Positions 16,526 to 27,374 are shown, counted from the stretch's first letter. The stretch: DNA of 64,000 nt from Mycobacteroides chelonae CCUG 47445 (GCF_001632805.1 NZ_CP007220.1:1612001-1676000); one strand, 5' to 3'. Made by a program: numbers and translations. Notes: generated by a model not told the origin, from the letters alone.

Positions 16526-17341
16526 CTACAGTGACGGATTCGTGGGACTTGCCAGGGGCTGAGCGTCGTCCCAGACCTGGGCGAATGCGCGCTCAAAGGT
16601 AGCCCATAGGCGGGGTTCTTGACTGCGGGAGAAGATCATCACGGGGTTGTCGCGTCCGGGTGAGCCATAGACGTGGAAGTTGATAATCATGTCGTCATCA
16701 ACGCGGAAGATCGAGTTGTAGAGGGTGGTTTGATGGGTGCGTACATTAAACCCTGACGTTGCCGCGTAAGGCCTTAGCAGCTCAACGGAGTTATGCGAAC
16801 GGGCTTTCACCGATTCGCCGATGCCTTCCTCTTCGCCGCGAAGGGCCATGTTGTCCCCGTGAGGATCACCTACCAGGAAACGCACATGTACGCCACGCCC
16901 AGCGGCGTCGGTGAGGGTGGTGGTGAAGCCATCGAGCGTGTCGAACAAGAACGTCGCTGCGAAAACCAGGACGTCTATCCCGTTCTGGGCGGCGGCGAAA
17001 TGCTAGTGCCACACCGCCAATGGCACCTGAGTGCGGCTGGCATACATCGTAGGGCTAAAAGGCACCGGGGCGTCGGGCCGTATAGGGGCCGCTTCTGGTG
17101 CGAATTTGGCAGGCCACAAATCGTGCGGGGTGCAGTGAAGTACCTTGGCGGCCTCGCATGCGTTGTCCTCGCGCAGGCTGGCATCGGCATTGGCCAGCCA
17201 GCGCCGCACCGTCTTTAACTCGACACCGACCCGCCGAGCGAACTGGGCCTGGGTAAGCCCGTGCTCACGCAACTTAGCTTTCAGCCGCTCGTTCGGGACC
17301 ATAGCGGCCGCATCGGCCTGTGTATCGCCAGCTGTGCTCAT
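16526..17341 (-). pseudogene. XRE-family regulator with DUF5919-like domain, split by an amber codon
   Basis: The first part (17341-17003, 112 aa) has an XRE helix-turn-helix at residues ~20-70 (LTQAQFARRVGVELKTVRRWL) and ends at a TAG at 17003-17005. The same frame continues with HFAAAQNGIDVLVFAATFLFD and then the sensor domain containing VRFLVGDP, RGEEEGIG and TLYNSIFRVDDDM, down to 16526. Read through, the product is 271 aa, the expected size for HTH-DUF5919 regulators of integrative elements. A C-to-T change turning CAG (Gln) into TAG would explain the break. The HTH fragment may still bind DNA; the rest could only be made by internal restart at the Met codon at 16948. Confidence 0.85.
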
Positions 17342-17596
17342 CGCGGGACTCTTTGCTCCTCTTGCCGCACCGTCACCGTTACTGGCTCTTCAGTCTGCCA
17401 TGGCCAGCACCGATAGCCGCCAAGTAGGCCGATGTCCGCCCTTGTGCCCGGCAGATGTCCACCCGAATGTCTCAAATGCCCCCGGTCGTGTCCCAAATGC
17501 CCGCCAATGTCCACCCTCATGTCCCAAATGTCCAGCTTTAGTGGAGCCAGCGCCTGACCGGGCGTGAACACTACAAGCGAAAAGAGCAGTAAGGGA

Positions 17597-17935
17597 ATGA
17601 AACTCAAGGTGGACACCGCTGCGGTGTCGTTTATGTGCACAAAGGCTCCTGAGCCGCGAACCGATTTCGGTTCCGGGCAGCCAAAGATCGACAAGGCCAC
17701 GGGCGCGGTGCTGCATCAGGTGCAGATGATGGCCCTGGATGCCGATGGCGGCGATGTGCTGTCGGTGACCGTGGTGGGGGAGCCGAAAGTCACAGTCGGT
17801 CAGCCGGTCACGGTTACGAACCTGGTGGCTACCCCGTGGTCTCAGGAAGGCCGCTCGGGGGTGGCGTTCCGTGCTGATGCCATCACCGCTGCAGACAGCG
17901 CTGCCAAGGCTGGCGGCGGGCAGCCCCGCACCTAG
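17597..17935 (+). CDS. SCO3933-family regulatory protein of the element
   Basis: 112 aa from ATG 17597; an in-frame GTG at 17564 would add 11 residues and cannot be excluded. The pattern VDTAAVSFMCTKAPEP...TDFGSGQPK...SVTVVGEPKV...TVTNLVATPW..GRSGVAFRADAI is that of the small SCO3933-type proteins found just upstream of the Tra gene in actinomycete integrative elements, annotated as activators of replication, integration and excision. The fold appears to be beta-rich, OB-like (inference). It starts the rightward transfer/replication operon and is divergent from the broken XRE regulator; the 255-bp gap between them probably holds both promoters. Confidence 0.75.
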   Translation: MKLKVDTAAVSFMCTKAPEPRTDFGSGQPKIDKATGAVLHQVQMMALDADGGDVLSVTVVGEPKVTVGQPVTVTNLVATPWSQEGRSGVAFRADAITAADSAAKAGGGQPRT

Positions 17936-18024
17936 TCGAGGGGTACGCCCCGGCCACATGCGCGCCAGATTTGCGTTGGTCGGGGCGATCCCTCCCTCAG
18001 ATTTCTTGGAAGGAGTGATTGATC

Positions 18025-19458
18025 GTGTCGAATACGTCAAATAGCAAGAACAGCAACACAAACCAGTCATCAAATGATAAATGGGTCGGCGAGCTACTGA
18101 TTGGGCTAGTGAAAGCGGCGGGATACCTGCTGTGGTGGGCCATCTTGTTCCCCGCCATCAGCATCCCTACCGTGGCCGCGCTCGTCGTGGCCGTCAAGTA
18201 CGGCATGAACGCGGGATTCCTTGCCGCCATGGGCTTCACCGTCGCGTATGGCATATGGGCATTCATTGATGAGGATTCGTTCGACGCGTGGGTATTTCAG
18301 CCAGTACGGAAACGTTTCCTGATCTGGTGGCGCTACACCCGCCGTTGGACGCATGTGTGCGCCCTACACGGCTTAACGGCCAAACGCGGCGAACGGGAAC
18401 TGGTGCCGGCTCTGCGCGCTGTCTCGATTGGTGAGTACACCGATGTGCTAGAGGTGTCGGTGGTGACCGGGCAGTCCGTCACGAACTGGCAGAAGCAGAT
18501 TGATGCGCTCGGGGCGGCATTCAAGGCTGACCGCGTCACCGTCACGGCGACGACACCCGGCGAAATTCGAGTGACGGTCATGCGCGGCGACGTGCTCGCC
18601 GAAACCGTGCAGTTGCCGAGGCCCGTTGTCGGGGCGAGCGTGAATCTGTCGGCCATACCTGTGGGGGTCACGGAAACACGCGGGCTGTGGCGGCTGCCGA
18701 TCCTGGGCCACCACATCCTGGTCGCCGGTGCGACCGGAGCGGGCAAGGGCTCGGTGTTGTGGGCGCTGATCGCCGGATTGGCACCGGATATCAAGTCGGG
18801 GCGAGTCCGGTTGTGCGTGATCGACCCCAAGGGCGGCATGGAACTGGGGGCGGGGGAGCCGATGTTCTCATTCTTCGCCCACGATGCCACCGGCCAAACC
18901 TTGGAACTGTTGCGCGCGTTGGTCGATCTGATGAATGAGCGAGCCAACCGGCTGCGCGGGCAAGCCCGCCTGTACACGCCTACTAAAGCCGACCCGCTGT
19001 TTGTGATTGTGGTGGACGAGATCGCCGCTCTGACGGCGTATGTGACCGACCGCAAGGTGCGCGCTGAGATTGAACAACTCTTGGGTCTGCTGCTCTCACA
19101 GGGTCGCGCGGTCGGCATCTCGGTAGCGGGGGCGATTCAAGACCCGTCGAAAGACAGCCTGCCGCTGCGGCAACTGTTTACCGTACGCATCGGGCTACGC
19201 CTGACCGAAGCATCCCAAACCGCCATGGTCCTAGGCCAAGGCGCACGCGACGGCGGGGCCGAATGCGACCTGATCCCCGACAGCACGCCGGGGGTGGGGT
19301 ACGTGATGATCGACGGCACCGCCAAACCCACACGGGTACGGGCCTTTCATGTCACCGACGCCGATATCGCCTACATGGTGCGGATCTTCGCCACGCCTCA
19401 CTCACGCAAGGGCACCGATAGCGAAGACATCAACAACGCGGCAGAGGAGCAGCAGTGA
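18025..19458 (+). CDS. FtsK/SpoIIIE-type DNA translocase (TraSA-like conjugative transfer protein)
   Basis: 477 aa from GTG 18025, nine bases after an AGGAG ribosome-binding site (a TTG six bases upstream is too close). Two hydrophobic segments at ~25-80 anchor the protein. The FtsK ATPase domain follows with Walker A GATGAGKGS (~235), IDPKGG, and Walker B LFVIVVDE (~330). Single FtsK-like proteins of this kind move double-stranded DNA between mycelial or cell partners in actinomycete elements, without a type IV secretion apparatus. Stop overlaps the Rep gene start (GTGA). Confidence 0.93.
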   Translation: MSNTSNSKNSNTNQSSNDKWVGELLIGLVKAAGYLLWWAILFPAISIPTVAALVVAVKYGMNAGFLAAMGFTVAYGIWAFIDEDSFDAWVFQPVRKRFLIWWRYTRRWTHVCALHGLTAKRGERELVPALRAVSIGEYTDVLEVSVVTGQSVTNWQKQIDALGAAFKADRVTVTATTPGEIRVTVMRGDVLAETVQLPRPVVGASVNLSAIPVGVTETRGLWRLPILGHHILVAGATGAGKGSVLWALIAGLAPDIKSGRVRLCVIDPKGGMELGAGEPMFSFFAHDATGQTLELLRALVDLMNERANRLRGQARLYTPTKADPLFVIVVDEIAALTAYVTDRKVRAEIEQLLGLLLSQGRAVGISVAGAIQDPSKDSLPLRQLFTVRIGLRLTEASQTAMVLGQGARDGGAECDLIPDSTPGVGYVMIDGTAKPTRVRAFHVTDADIAYMVRIFATPHSRKGTDSEDINNAAEEQQ

Positions 19459-21020
19459 CAACCCGCAGCGGTGCAGGGAACCCGGCAGTGGTCCTGCCGG
19501 GTATCCCCGCCACCATCGACCCACGGCCCATCATCGTTCAAATGCTGCGCCGCGCTAGCTCCATGGGATTCGAGGCGTGGTGGCAGCGCGCCCAATCAGT
19601 CGGATACTGTGCACACCCCATCCAGCTTGTCGGCACCGACCACTACGGGCGGGAAAAGATTGTGTGGGCGCGGTGCAATAACCGCCGCGCATCAGTGTGT
19701 CCGTCATGTTCGGATTTGTATGCCCGCGACACCTGGCACCTCGTGCACGCCGGATGCGCAGGAGGCCACCACGACATCCCGGCCACCGTGAGCAGTCACC
19801 CGCAGGTGTTCGCGACACTCACCGCGCCCAGCTTCGGCCCCGTGCATGCCAGCACGGCCAGTCTGTGTCGGGACCATCGTCGGGTCGGGGAGTTCCGGCG
19901 CTGCCCACACGGAAAACCACTGTGGTGCAGCAAGATCCACGATCACGGCGACAAGGCAGTCGGTCAGCCACTATGTGTCCACTGCTACGATTACCTCGGG
20001 CACGTGCTGTTCACCTGGCACCTGCCCGAACTATGGAGACGCCTCACCATCACCCTCCGACGCAACCTTGCCAAGTACCTGAAAAATCAAGGCATCTCGC
20101 CTAGTTCGGTGAAGGTCAGCTTCGTGAAAGTCGTGGAGATGCAGGCCCGCGCCATCCCGCATATCCACGCCCTCATCCGCCTCGATCCCACAGACCCCGA
20201 GACCGTGACGGTGGGTGACCACAAAGCCCGCGGCCACGCCGCCACTCGTGGTGGTGGGGAGCACCGTCACGACACCGGCCATCTCTGGGAGTCGCCCGTC
20301 ACTGCCGCTGAACTGGCAGCACTCATCCAACAATCAGCACGCACCGCCACCCTGGACATTCCCGACCCGCGCGCCGACAACGACGCAGAGGCCCCAACGG
20401 TAAACGTACGATTCGGTACTCAGATCGACACGCAACCAATCACCTCTGAAGGTGCTGTGGATCAACATGATTCACCGGAAAACAGTATCGCCACCGGGCG
20501 GTTGTCGCCTCGTCGGGTTGCGGGATACCTCGCAAAGTACGTCACCAAATCCTTACAAGAACTCGGTATCAGCGCCCGCCGACTCTCGGGCGAAGCCATT
20601 TCGGACCTTGACGTGACTGACCACGTACGGACCATCCTGACCACTATTGAGCATCTGGCGGGCCGTGCCTGCGACCTCGGCATAGAGTCGCTGACGGGAA
20701 TCGGGCGTTGGCTGCACACCCTCGGTTACCGAGGGCATATCACCACTAAATCCCGCCGCTACTCAACTACCCTCGGCGAACTCCGCGCCCGCCGCGCCAC
20801 TTGGACCCGCCAACGGAATGTGTCAGTTCGCCAGGAGCTCGGGTACGTTGAAAGCGTTGATTCCCAAAATGATTGGGGCGTGTGCTGGGAGTTCGACCGC
20901 GCCGGATATACCAGCCTAGGTGACCGGGCTTTGGTCATCAGCGCGGCCTACCGCCACATCGAGGCCAGGCGCATCGCATTCACCGAGTACCGCGCCGCCC
21001 TACGGGAGGCTCAGTCGTGA
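19455..21020 (+). CDS. RepSA-type plasmid/element replication initiator
   Basis: 521 aa. The N-terminus has a zinc-binding set (WARCNNRRASVCPSCSDLYARD), followed by further Cys/His pairs (CRDHRR, CPHGKPLWC, CVHCYDYL). The RCR-type core contains VEMQARAIPHIHALIRLD, where the IPHIHALIR histidines match the HUH metal site of rolling-circle initiators. It would replicate the excised circular form. GTG start overlaps the Tra stop; coupled to xis downstream. The gene appears intact. Confidence 0.9.
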   Translation: MTTRSGAGNPAVVLPGIPATIDPRPIIVQMLRRASSMGFEAWWQRAQSVGYCAHPIQLVGTDHYGREKIVWARCNNRRASVCPSCSDLYARDTWHLVHAGCAGGHHDIPATVSSHPQVFATLTAPSFGPVHASTASLCRDHRRVGEFRRCPHGKPLWCSKIHDHGDKAVGQPLCVHCYDYLGHVLFTWHLPELWRRLTITLRRNLAKYLKNQGISPSSVKVSFVKVVEMQARAIPHIHALIRLDPTDPETVTVGDHKARGHAATRGGGEHRHDTGHLWESPVTAAELAALIQQSARTATLDIPDPRADNDAEAPTVNVRFGTQIDTQPITSEGAVDQHDSPENSIATGRLSPRRVAGYLAKYVTKSLQELGISARRLSGEAISDLDVTDHVRTILTTIEHLAGRACDLGIESLTGIGRWLHTLGYRGHITTKSRRYSTTLGELRARRATWTRQRNVSVRQELGYVESVDSQNDWGVCWEFDRAGYTSLGDRALVISAAYRHIEARRIAFTEYRAALREAQS

Positions 21021-21214
21021 AGCGCTCCGCCCCGTCGCCCCGGCTGCGATTGATCTCGATCGCCGAGGCTGCTGACCGGCTCGACGTATGCCCCCGCACC
21101 ATCCGCCGCTACATTGCGGCTGGTCGCCTAACTGCATACCGTATCGGCCCACGCCTCATAAAGATCGACCCAAACGAACTGGAGCACCTGCTGGTGAACG
21201 TCACCGCCCGCTGA
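21017..21214 (+). CDS. xis: Excisionase / helix-turn-helix DNA-binding protein
   Basis: 65 aa with a MerR-like HTH_17 helix pair, ISIAEAADRLDVCPRTIRRYIAAGRLTAYRIG, followed by a DPNELEHLL tail. This is the standard excisionase of actinomycete elements, which bends DNA at att so that the integrase catalyses excision. GTG start overlaps the Rep stop. In related elements the integrase gene comes next; here the next gene is the convergent restriction-modification locus and no integrase is present between it and the tRNA. Confidence 0.88.
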   Translation: MKRSAPSPRLRLISIAEAADRLDVCPRTIRRYIAAGRLTAYRIGPRLIKIDPNELEHLLVNVTAR

Positions 21215-21316
21215 TGTTCCGTCAGAACAGACAACTCTTGCGTTGCTCGTGTGACGAGGAGCCCACAGACGAGCCAGGCCGCGCAGCGCTGTAGGTAGGC
21301 AGGGTGTTAATCCCCA

Positions 21317-24300
21317 CTACGGCAACGAATCCACGATCTGCATAGTCTCCACGGCGACCGTCGTCACCTTCTTGATGAGGTCCACGATGTAAGTTGGGTC
21401 ATCGTGTTCGTCGCACCAGTCGTTCGGGTCATTGACGATGCCCGAATCCTTGTCGGTCTTGACCTGGTAGCGGTCGATGATCCAGCCCAACGCCGACCGT
21501 GATCCGAGCACGTAGCGCTCGGCGTCATCGGGGATGCCGGAAACGATGACCTGCGGGCTGTAGACGATGGTCGAATGGTCCGTCTTGGACTTCCATTTCA
21601 TCTTCTGAACTCGCCACGTTTCACGGTCCTGCGGGTCCGCGCCGTTCTTGAGCTGCACGTCAAGCGCGTACGGCTCAGCATCCTCGTAGTCCGCGTGCAG
21701 GATCATGAGTTGTCTTCCGGCAAGCCTGAACTGCTCGAACTCATCCAGAGAATTAGGTGTCGGGATTCGTGGAAGCATCTTCTTCAGGTCGGCGACGTAC
21801 TTGGTGCGGTAGCTCGGGGAATGCAGCAGACCATAGACGAACTCAAAGATGTTATCCTTGGTGATCTTCTCCTCGGCCAGCGTGTTTCGGTACAAGCTGA
21901 GGATGTTGTCGGTGATGTTGTCGATGCGGCGGTAGCCCCACTCATCGACCTCCGCGTTGCTGATCAAGATGTCGAGGGTGCCTTCCTCGGCTTCGAACTT
22001 CTCGTAGGTGTAACGAGGGAAGTACTGCCCTGTGTCCAAGGTGTGGAGGTTCGGAAGCAGCCGCGTGATGAATGGTGTGAACTCGAAATGTGAAGCGGGC
22101 GCTGTCAATACGATTCCAGTGTTCCTGTGGTGGGGCGTCGGAAACATGGTCGGGAGTTGATAGCGCCGCTCATTCAGCACCTTGTCGAAGTAGACGTGTT
22201 GCTTCTCAAATGGTCGATAGGTGCCGGTCCTGACGGCTTCAGCGCTGTACTCAACAGCTCGCAAAGAGGCTAACTCGGACCGTAGGGTGCCGCTCCAGCT
22301 AATCTTGCTGGGGTCCGAACTGCCGAATCCTGCCGCTGCTTTCTTTCGATCCGATAGACTCGCCGCTTCGTGCTTGCTGGTGAACTCCTTCACGTGCTGG
22401 TTGTAGAACGTGATCATTCGCTTTAGTTGGTTGTGTAGCGACTGAATTGAGTAGTTGTAAACCCATAGGTCGCGGTTGGTCTTCAAGCCGCCGGAGTGCA
22501 CTTGGAACACACGGAGCGTCTTGGTGTCTTTGTCTCCAATCGCTGGATACGACCCATAGTTGTCGTCGCGATGGTTGATCCAGTCGCCGTGCTTGTTGGG
22601 GGTAATCGACTCCCACTCAACGGCTTCGATGTCGTCGGAATCAAGGATGCGCAGCTTGTCGTCGCGGGTCAGGTAGTCCCCGATGTCGCGGTAGTGAATG
22701 GCACGCGGTGTGGTTGAGGCTGGGTCTTTCACCCCGATGAAGATGGCGATCGTATTCTGCGATCCCGATCCAAATATCTTCCCTCCCTCCGCTTTCCAGT
22801 TGGAATCCTTCTGGTTGCCACGGAGGTTGTAAACGTAGATGTCTGAGTAGTCCGCTGCGAGGGTGAGGCGCATACCGTCCTGCGTGTTTCCGTCGATCCA
22901 CCCGCCGTTGGAGACAAAGGCTACGACGCCGGTATCTCCAATACGGCTGGACGCCCACCGGAAGGCGCGGATGTAGGAGTCGTAGAGGCTGTTCTTGTTG
23001 GTCGCCGTTGACCTTTTGGCGTACGTGTTCTCGATGTGCTTATCGAGGGTGGGGTACTTGATGTTCGCGTTGTTGTCATTGGCACTGTCCTGACCCACTG
23101 AGTAGGGCGGGTTGGCAACGATGACATTGATTTTCGTGGCGAGCTGTTTGGTGATGCGTTCATTGTTCTGCGGGAACATCTCAGCGTCGAAGGTGTCGTC
23201 GGACTCGCTGATTTGGAATGTGTCCGCGAGAACGATGCCGGGGAAAGGTTCGTATTCGTCAGCCTCGGTCTTGCCTGCCAGGGCGTGGTAGGTGGATTCG
23301 ATGTTGACCGCTGCGACGTAGTAGGCGAGCAGCATGATTTCGTTGGCGTGCAGCTCGCCTGCGTATTTGCGTGCCAAGTCTTTCGGGGTGATGAGCCCTG
23401 TTTGCATGAGTCGTGCGACGAAGGTGCCGGTGCCCACGAACGGGTCGAGGATGTGCACGTTCTCATCGGTCAACCCCTTGCCGAAATGCTGGCGGGACAC
23501 AGTGTCAGCGGCGTATAGAATCCAGTCCACGACCTGCACGGGGGTGTAGACGATGCCCAGTGCCTCAGCCTGTTTGGCGAACCCGATCTTGAAGAAGCGC
23601 TCGTAGAGTTCGGCAATCACCTGTTGCTTGCCTTCGGCGCTGTTGACTTCCGAGGCCCGGACACGAACGGAATCGTAGAACTTCTCCAGGTCGTTAGTCT
23701 CGGATTCCAGACCACTGCCGCCGAGGGTGTCCACCATGCGTTGCATGACCTTGGACACGGGGTTGTGGGAGGCGAAGTCGTGCCCCTCGAACAGCGCATC
23801 GAAGACTGGTTTGGTGATCAGGTGCTGGGACAGCATGCTGATCGCGTCAGCTTCGCTAATGGAGTCGTTGAGGTTGTCGCGCAACCCTTTCAGGAACCGG
23901 TCGAACTCCTTGGCGGTCTTCTTGTTGCCCTTGTCCAGGACGGCTGTGATGCGGGCGATGAGCGCAGTGGAGATACCGGCAACGTCATGTGCCCAGTCTT
24001 CCCAGTAGGCGCGTTTGCCCACCTTGTCCACGATGCGGGCAAAGATCGCTTCGCGCCATTGCGACAACGAGAACAGAGCCATCTGGGAGGTGAAGCCGGA
24101 AGAGTCGTCGCCTGAATCGGTACCGGTGTCGGAGGATTCGCCTCTGGGTTTCAGTGATTCGTCGGTGTTTGGGTCGGCGGCACCGATATGACCGCCGAGC
24201 AGGGCGCTGCTGCCTTTACCGCTCTTGACGGTGTTCTTGCCCGTGTTCAGGGCAATGGAGTTCACATGGGCGTCGAAGCGTTCGTCGTGGGCGCGCAGCG

Positions 24301-26154
24301 CGTTGAGGACGTCCCACACCACCTTGAATCGGCGGTTGTCCGACAGTGCTTGCGAGGGGCTCATGTCGGCGGGGACGGCGACAGGCAGGATGATGTAGCC
24401 GTAGTTCTTGCCTTCGGCTTTGCGCATCACGCGACCGACTGACTGCACCACATCGACAATCGAGTTGCGGGGATGCAGGAACAGCACCGCGTCCAGGGCA
24501 GGGACATCCACGCCTTCGGATAGGCAGCGGGCGTTCGTGAGGATGCGACATTCATTCTCTGCCAGAGGGGCTTTCAGCCAGGACAGCCGTGCGTTGCGTT
24601 GCAGGGCGTTGAACGTGCCGTCCACGTGCTGCACAGAGCAATAGAGGTCCGGGTTGTTGGTGGTCGCGCTGTCGTCATCGCTGTCATCGTCCAGAGTGTC
24701 GCGGTAGGCGTCAACGACGCGGGGGAACATTTCGGCTACCTGTTTCGACGCGGCGATGTCCTTGGCGAACGCGACTGCGCGACGCATCGGATTCTCGCCG
24801 GGGGCAAATCCTGTGCCATCCACGGTCGCGCCCGCTCGTTTGGCGAGTCCGTTCCAGCAGCCCACGATGCGGGTCGCGTCATCGAGATTCAATTCGTTGT
24901 CGGGACCGGCGAGCTGATTTTGCATCGGACCTGCGACCAGGTTCTGATCCACGGTCAGCACGAGCACCTTGTAGTCGGTGAGCAAGCCTTTCTCGACGGC
25001 TTCGCCGAACGGTAGGTGATGGAACTCGGGTCCATAGACCTCCTCGTTGTCCATCGACGTAATCTCGGCGGAGTGTTCTTCTGCCTTGCCTTTGACCTTC
25101 TGGTCATAGATGCGCGGCGTGGCGGTCATGTACAGTCGCCGCTCGGCTTTGATGAAGTCCTTGTCGTGGATGCGGACGAAGTTTGACTCGTCCTCGCCGT
25201 ACAACGTCACTCCGGTGGTGCGGTGCGCCTCGTCGCAGAGCACCAGGTCGAAGCTGGGTGCTCCGAGCCCTTGTGCTCCCGACACTGCGGGGAGGGACTG
25301 GTATGTGGTGAACACCACCGTCATCCCTTCGGACTTCCCGTGCGAGACGAGAGCGGCAGCGAGTTGGTCAGCCTTGGTAGTCACCGGGATAGCTACGTCG
25401 TGAACCTTGGAGTCTTCGGCGGCGCGGGAGACCTTGGTGTCCGAGCACACCGCGAACGCCCGCAGCGGCATGGTGGTCTGTGCGGTCCATTCCCGAAGTG
25501 TTTGGGAAAGCAGAGAGATGGACGGGACACAGAACAAGATGAAGGCTTGTCCGTTGTTCTCTTTGGCGGTGCGTTCGGCGATCCTCAGCGAGGTGAAAGT
25601 CTTACCGGTGCCGCATGCCATGATGAGCTTGCCGCGCGCGTTGCCGACCCCGAAGCCTGCGAACACCTTCTCAACGGCGATCTGCTGATGTGGTCGCCCG
25701 CCCACTCGACCTCCCAGTCAATCGGAGAGCCCGCAATCTCAGCCAGCGACAGCCGCGACACGGGCTTGGACTGGTCTTCGAGAGTGTCTTCGGCGTTCTT
25801 GCCCCACTTGTCCGTGGTCGAGACGATGATTCCCTTGGCGAACGGGGCCTTGCCGAGCGCGGTGAAGAACGAGTCGATATCCCCCTTGGACAAGGTGTGC
25901 TCGGGCTCGTAGAACTTGCACTGAATCGCGGTCAGTTCACCCGTGTCGCGGGACCGCGCCACCAGGTCGATGCCGGTGTCGGGTTTGCCCTTGCGGTCGG
26001 GGTAGTCGATCCACCGCCACACCGCGTCGTACTCCTGAGCTTGCGTGGGGTCCAGCTCGAAGTATCGGACCATCAGCTTCTCGAACTTGGTGCCCCGTTC
26101 AGAGTTCGACGGAGCCTGCCGGAACGCCTCGATGACCTCGTGAATCGTTCCCAT
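21317..26154 (-). pseudogene. Type ISP restriction-modification enzyme (nuclease-helicase-methyltransferase), split by a one-base frameshift
   Basis: The first frame (26154 to 25585) carries an Mrr-like nuclease: TGIDLVA and QCKFYE give the D..QxK active site. The second frame (GTG 25705 to 21317, 1462 aa) begins GGRPHQQ and carries an SF2 helicase (Walker A ACGTGKT, LVLCDEAHRTTG), then an N6-adenine methyltransferase (ILDPFVGTGTF, VIVANPPYS) and a ~500-residue specificity region. One missing base in the G-rich run at about 25694-25704 separates EWAG from RPHQQ; restoring it gives a 1612-aa protein, the size of LlaGI/LlaBIII-like enzymes that cut invading DNA after one-way translocation. As sequenced, nuclease and motor would be separate polypeptides. 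Convergent with the Rep-Xis operon. Confidence 0.9.
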
Positions 26155-26467
26155 TCCCCGCCTCTTCGTCGAACCTGATGATCGACGGCAGAGTATCGCG
26201 GTCGTACGGCATGAGCCTCGATATGCAGAATGGCGGTGCGTCGTGGCCGGTCACTACGCGCTGTGCCTGAACTGGCCTTAGTGTTGCGACCGCCGAGTGC
26301 ACCAGTAGTTCATGAGGCCCTTTCTCGGAAACAAATCGGCTCTAGCTGCATCGGTGCGGATATGCAGTTCGGGGGGATTGAATCTGATCGCAGGCTGAGT
26401 CAGTCAGAACTCTGATGCACATCCACAAGGTTGCGCTAAGGATGCAAGGGTTGCTCCGAATGCAAAA
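26155..26467. other. Intergenic stretch without a recognisable gene
   Basis: About 310 bp between the restriction-modification gene start and the tRNA-His terminator. Only short ORFs without domain similarity are present on either strand. It must hold the promoter of the restriction-modification gene. It also contains the right boundary of the accessory block, since sequence to the right (tRNA-His, orn) is core chromosome. Confidence 0.5.
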
Positions 26468-26495
26468 GGTGGGAGGCCAAAAATGACCTCCCACC
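26468..26495 (-). terminator. Intrinsic terminator of tRNA-His
   Basis: Perfect 9-bp inverted repeat: GGTGGGAGG at 26468-26476 and CCTCCCACC at 26487-26495 with a 10-nt loop. On the minus strand the stem is followed by TTTT. It lies five bases after the encoded tRNA 3' end. Confidence 0.85.
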
Positions 26496-26500
26496 TGCGG

Positions 26501-26574
26501 GGTGGCTGACGGGACTCGAACCCGCGACAGCCAGGATCACAACCTGGTGCTCTACCAACTGAACTACAGCCACC
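26501..26574 (-). tRNA. hisT: tRNA-His (GTG anticodon)
   Basis: The minus strand folds into a full cloverleaf: acceptor GTGGCTG/CAGCCAC, D-arm, anticodon stem CCAGG/CCTGG around loop TTGTGAT (anticodon GTG), and T-arm GCGGG-TTCGAGT-CCCGT. The extra G(-1) expected for tRNA-His is encoded at 26574 and faces discriminator C73. Its 3' end points toward the accessory block on the left, the usual orientation for an attachment site. tRNA-His beside orn is the arrangement I know from M. tuberculosis. Confidence 0.97.
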
Positions 26575-26620
26575 ATTGCCGCGCGAAGCGGCGTGAAAGA
26601 TCTTAACCGGTGATGGCGCC

Positions 26621-27247
26621 TTAGGCCGAATCGGTATCCGCAGCGTTGTCCAGGTTCGCCACGATCGCGACAAGGTCACTGGTAGAGGGCCCGGGGTCGG
26701 GCACGAAGGCGGCGCGCCGGTAGTAGCGCAGCTCGCGGATCGACTCCTTGATGTCGGCCAGCGCCCGGTGGGCCAGGCCCTTGTCGGGCTGGCCGAAGTA
26801 GATCCGCGGGTACCAGCGGCGGCAGAGCTCCTTGATGGAGCTGACGTCGATCATCCGGTAGTGCAGGAACTCGTCGAGCGCGGGCATATCCCGTGCGATG
26901 AATCCGCGGTCAGTGGCAATGGAGTTCCCGGCCAGGGGAGCGACCTTGGCCGAGGGCACGTGCTGGCGGATGTAGTCGAGCACCTGCGCCTCGGCCTCTT
27001 CCAAGGTGACCGTCGACTTGCGGACCTCATTGGTGAGCCCGGACTTGGCATGCATGTCCTTGACCACCGGGGGCATCGCGGCCAGCGCCGCATCGTCGGC
27101 GTGAATGACGAGGTCAACACCCTCGCCGAGGATGTTGAGGTCGCCGTCGGTGACCAGGGCGGCGATCTCGATCAGTTTGTCTGAGCCGAGGTCGAGCCCG
27201 GTCATCTCGCAGTCGATCCAGACCAGTTCATCGCGTGGGGCACTCAC
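26621..27247 (-). CDS. orn: Oligoribonuclease
   Basis: 208 aa, DEDDh 3'-5' exonuclease. Exo I is [12 protein letters not shown] at the N-terminus; the central ExoII region has [12 protein letters not shown], and ExoIII is [14 protein letters not shown] with the catalytic His and Asp. It degrades 2-5 nt RNA oligomers, including pGpG from cyclic-di-GMP breakdown. The Asp/Ala-rich C-terminal tail is common in mycobacterial homologues. Divergent from the DUF853 gene and directly upstream of tRNA-His on the same strand. Confidence 0.97.
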   Translation of the reverse strand: MSAPRDELVWIDCEMTGLDLGSDKLIEIAALVTDGDLNILGEGVDLVIHADDAALAAMPPVVKDMHAKSGLTNEVRKSTVTLEEAEAQVLDYIRQHVPSAKVAPLAGNSIATDRGFIARDMPALDEFLHYRMIDVSSIKELCRRWYPRIYFGQPDKGLAHRALADIKESIRELRYYRRAAFVPDPGPSTSDLVAIVANLDNAADTDSA

Positions 27248-27374
27248 AGTCTGACCACATTAGCGGTACGTGCGATCCGTGAGTGTGACGTCAGCACGGA
27301 ATTTCGCGAGCAATCCCGTGTCGACGCCACACTGAGCGATGACGGAGACGGTTGGGGGCATTAGGGTCGTGGCC

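Noticed and set aside
25585..25705. Programmed -1 frameshifting in the type ISP gene
   Set aside because: No clear slippery heptamer or downstream structure seen; homologues I know are single-frame, so an indel or assembly error is simpler.
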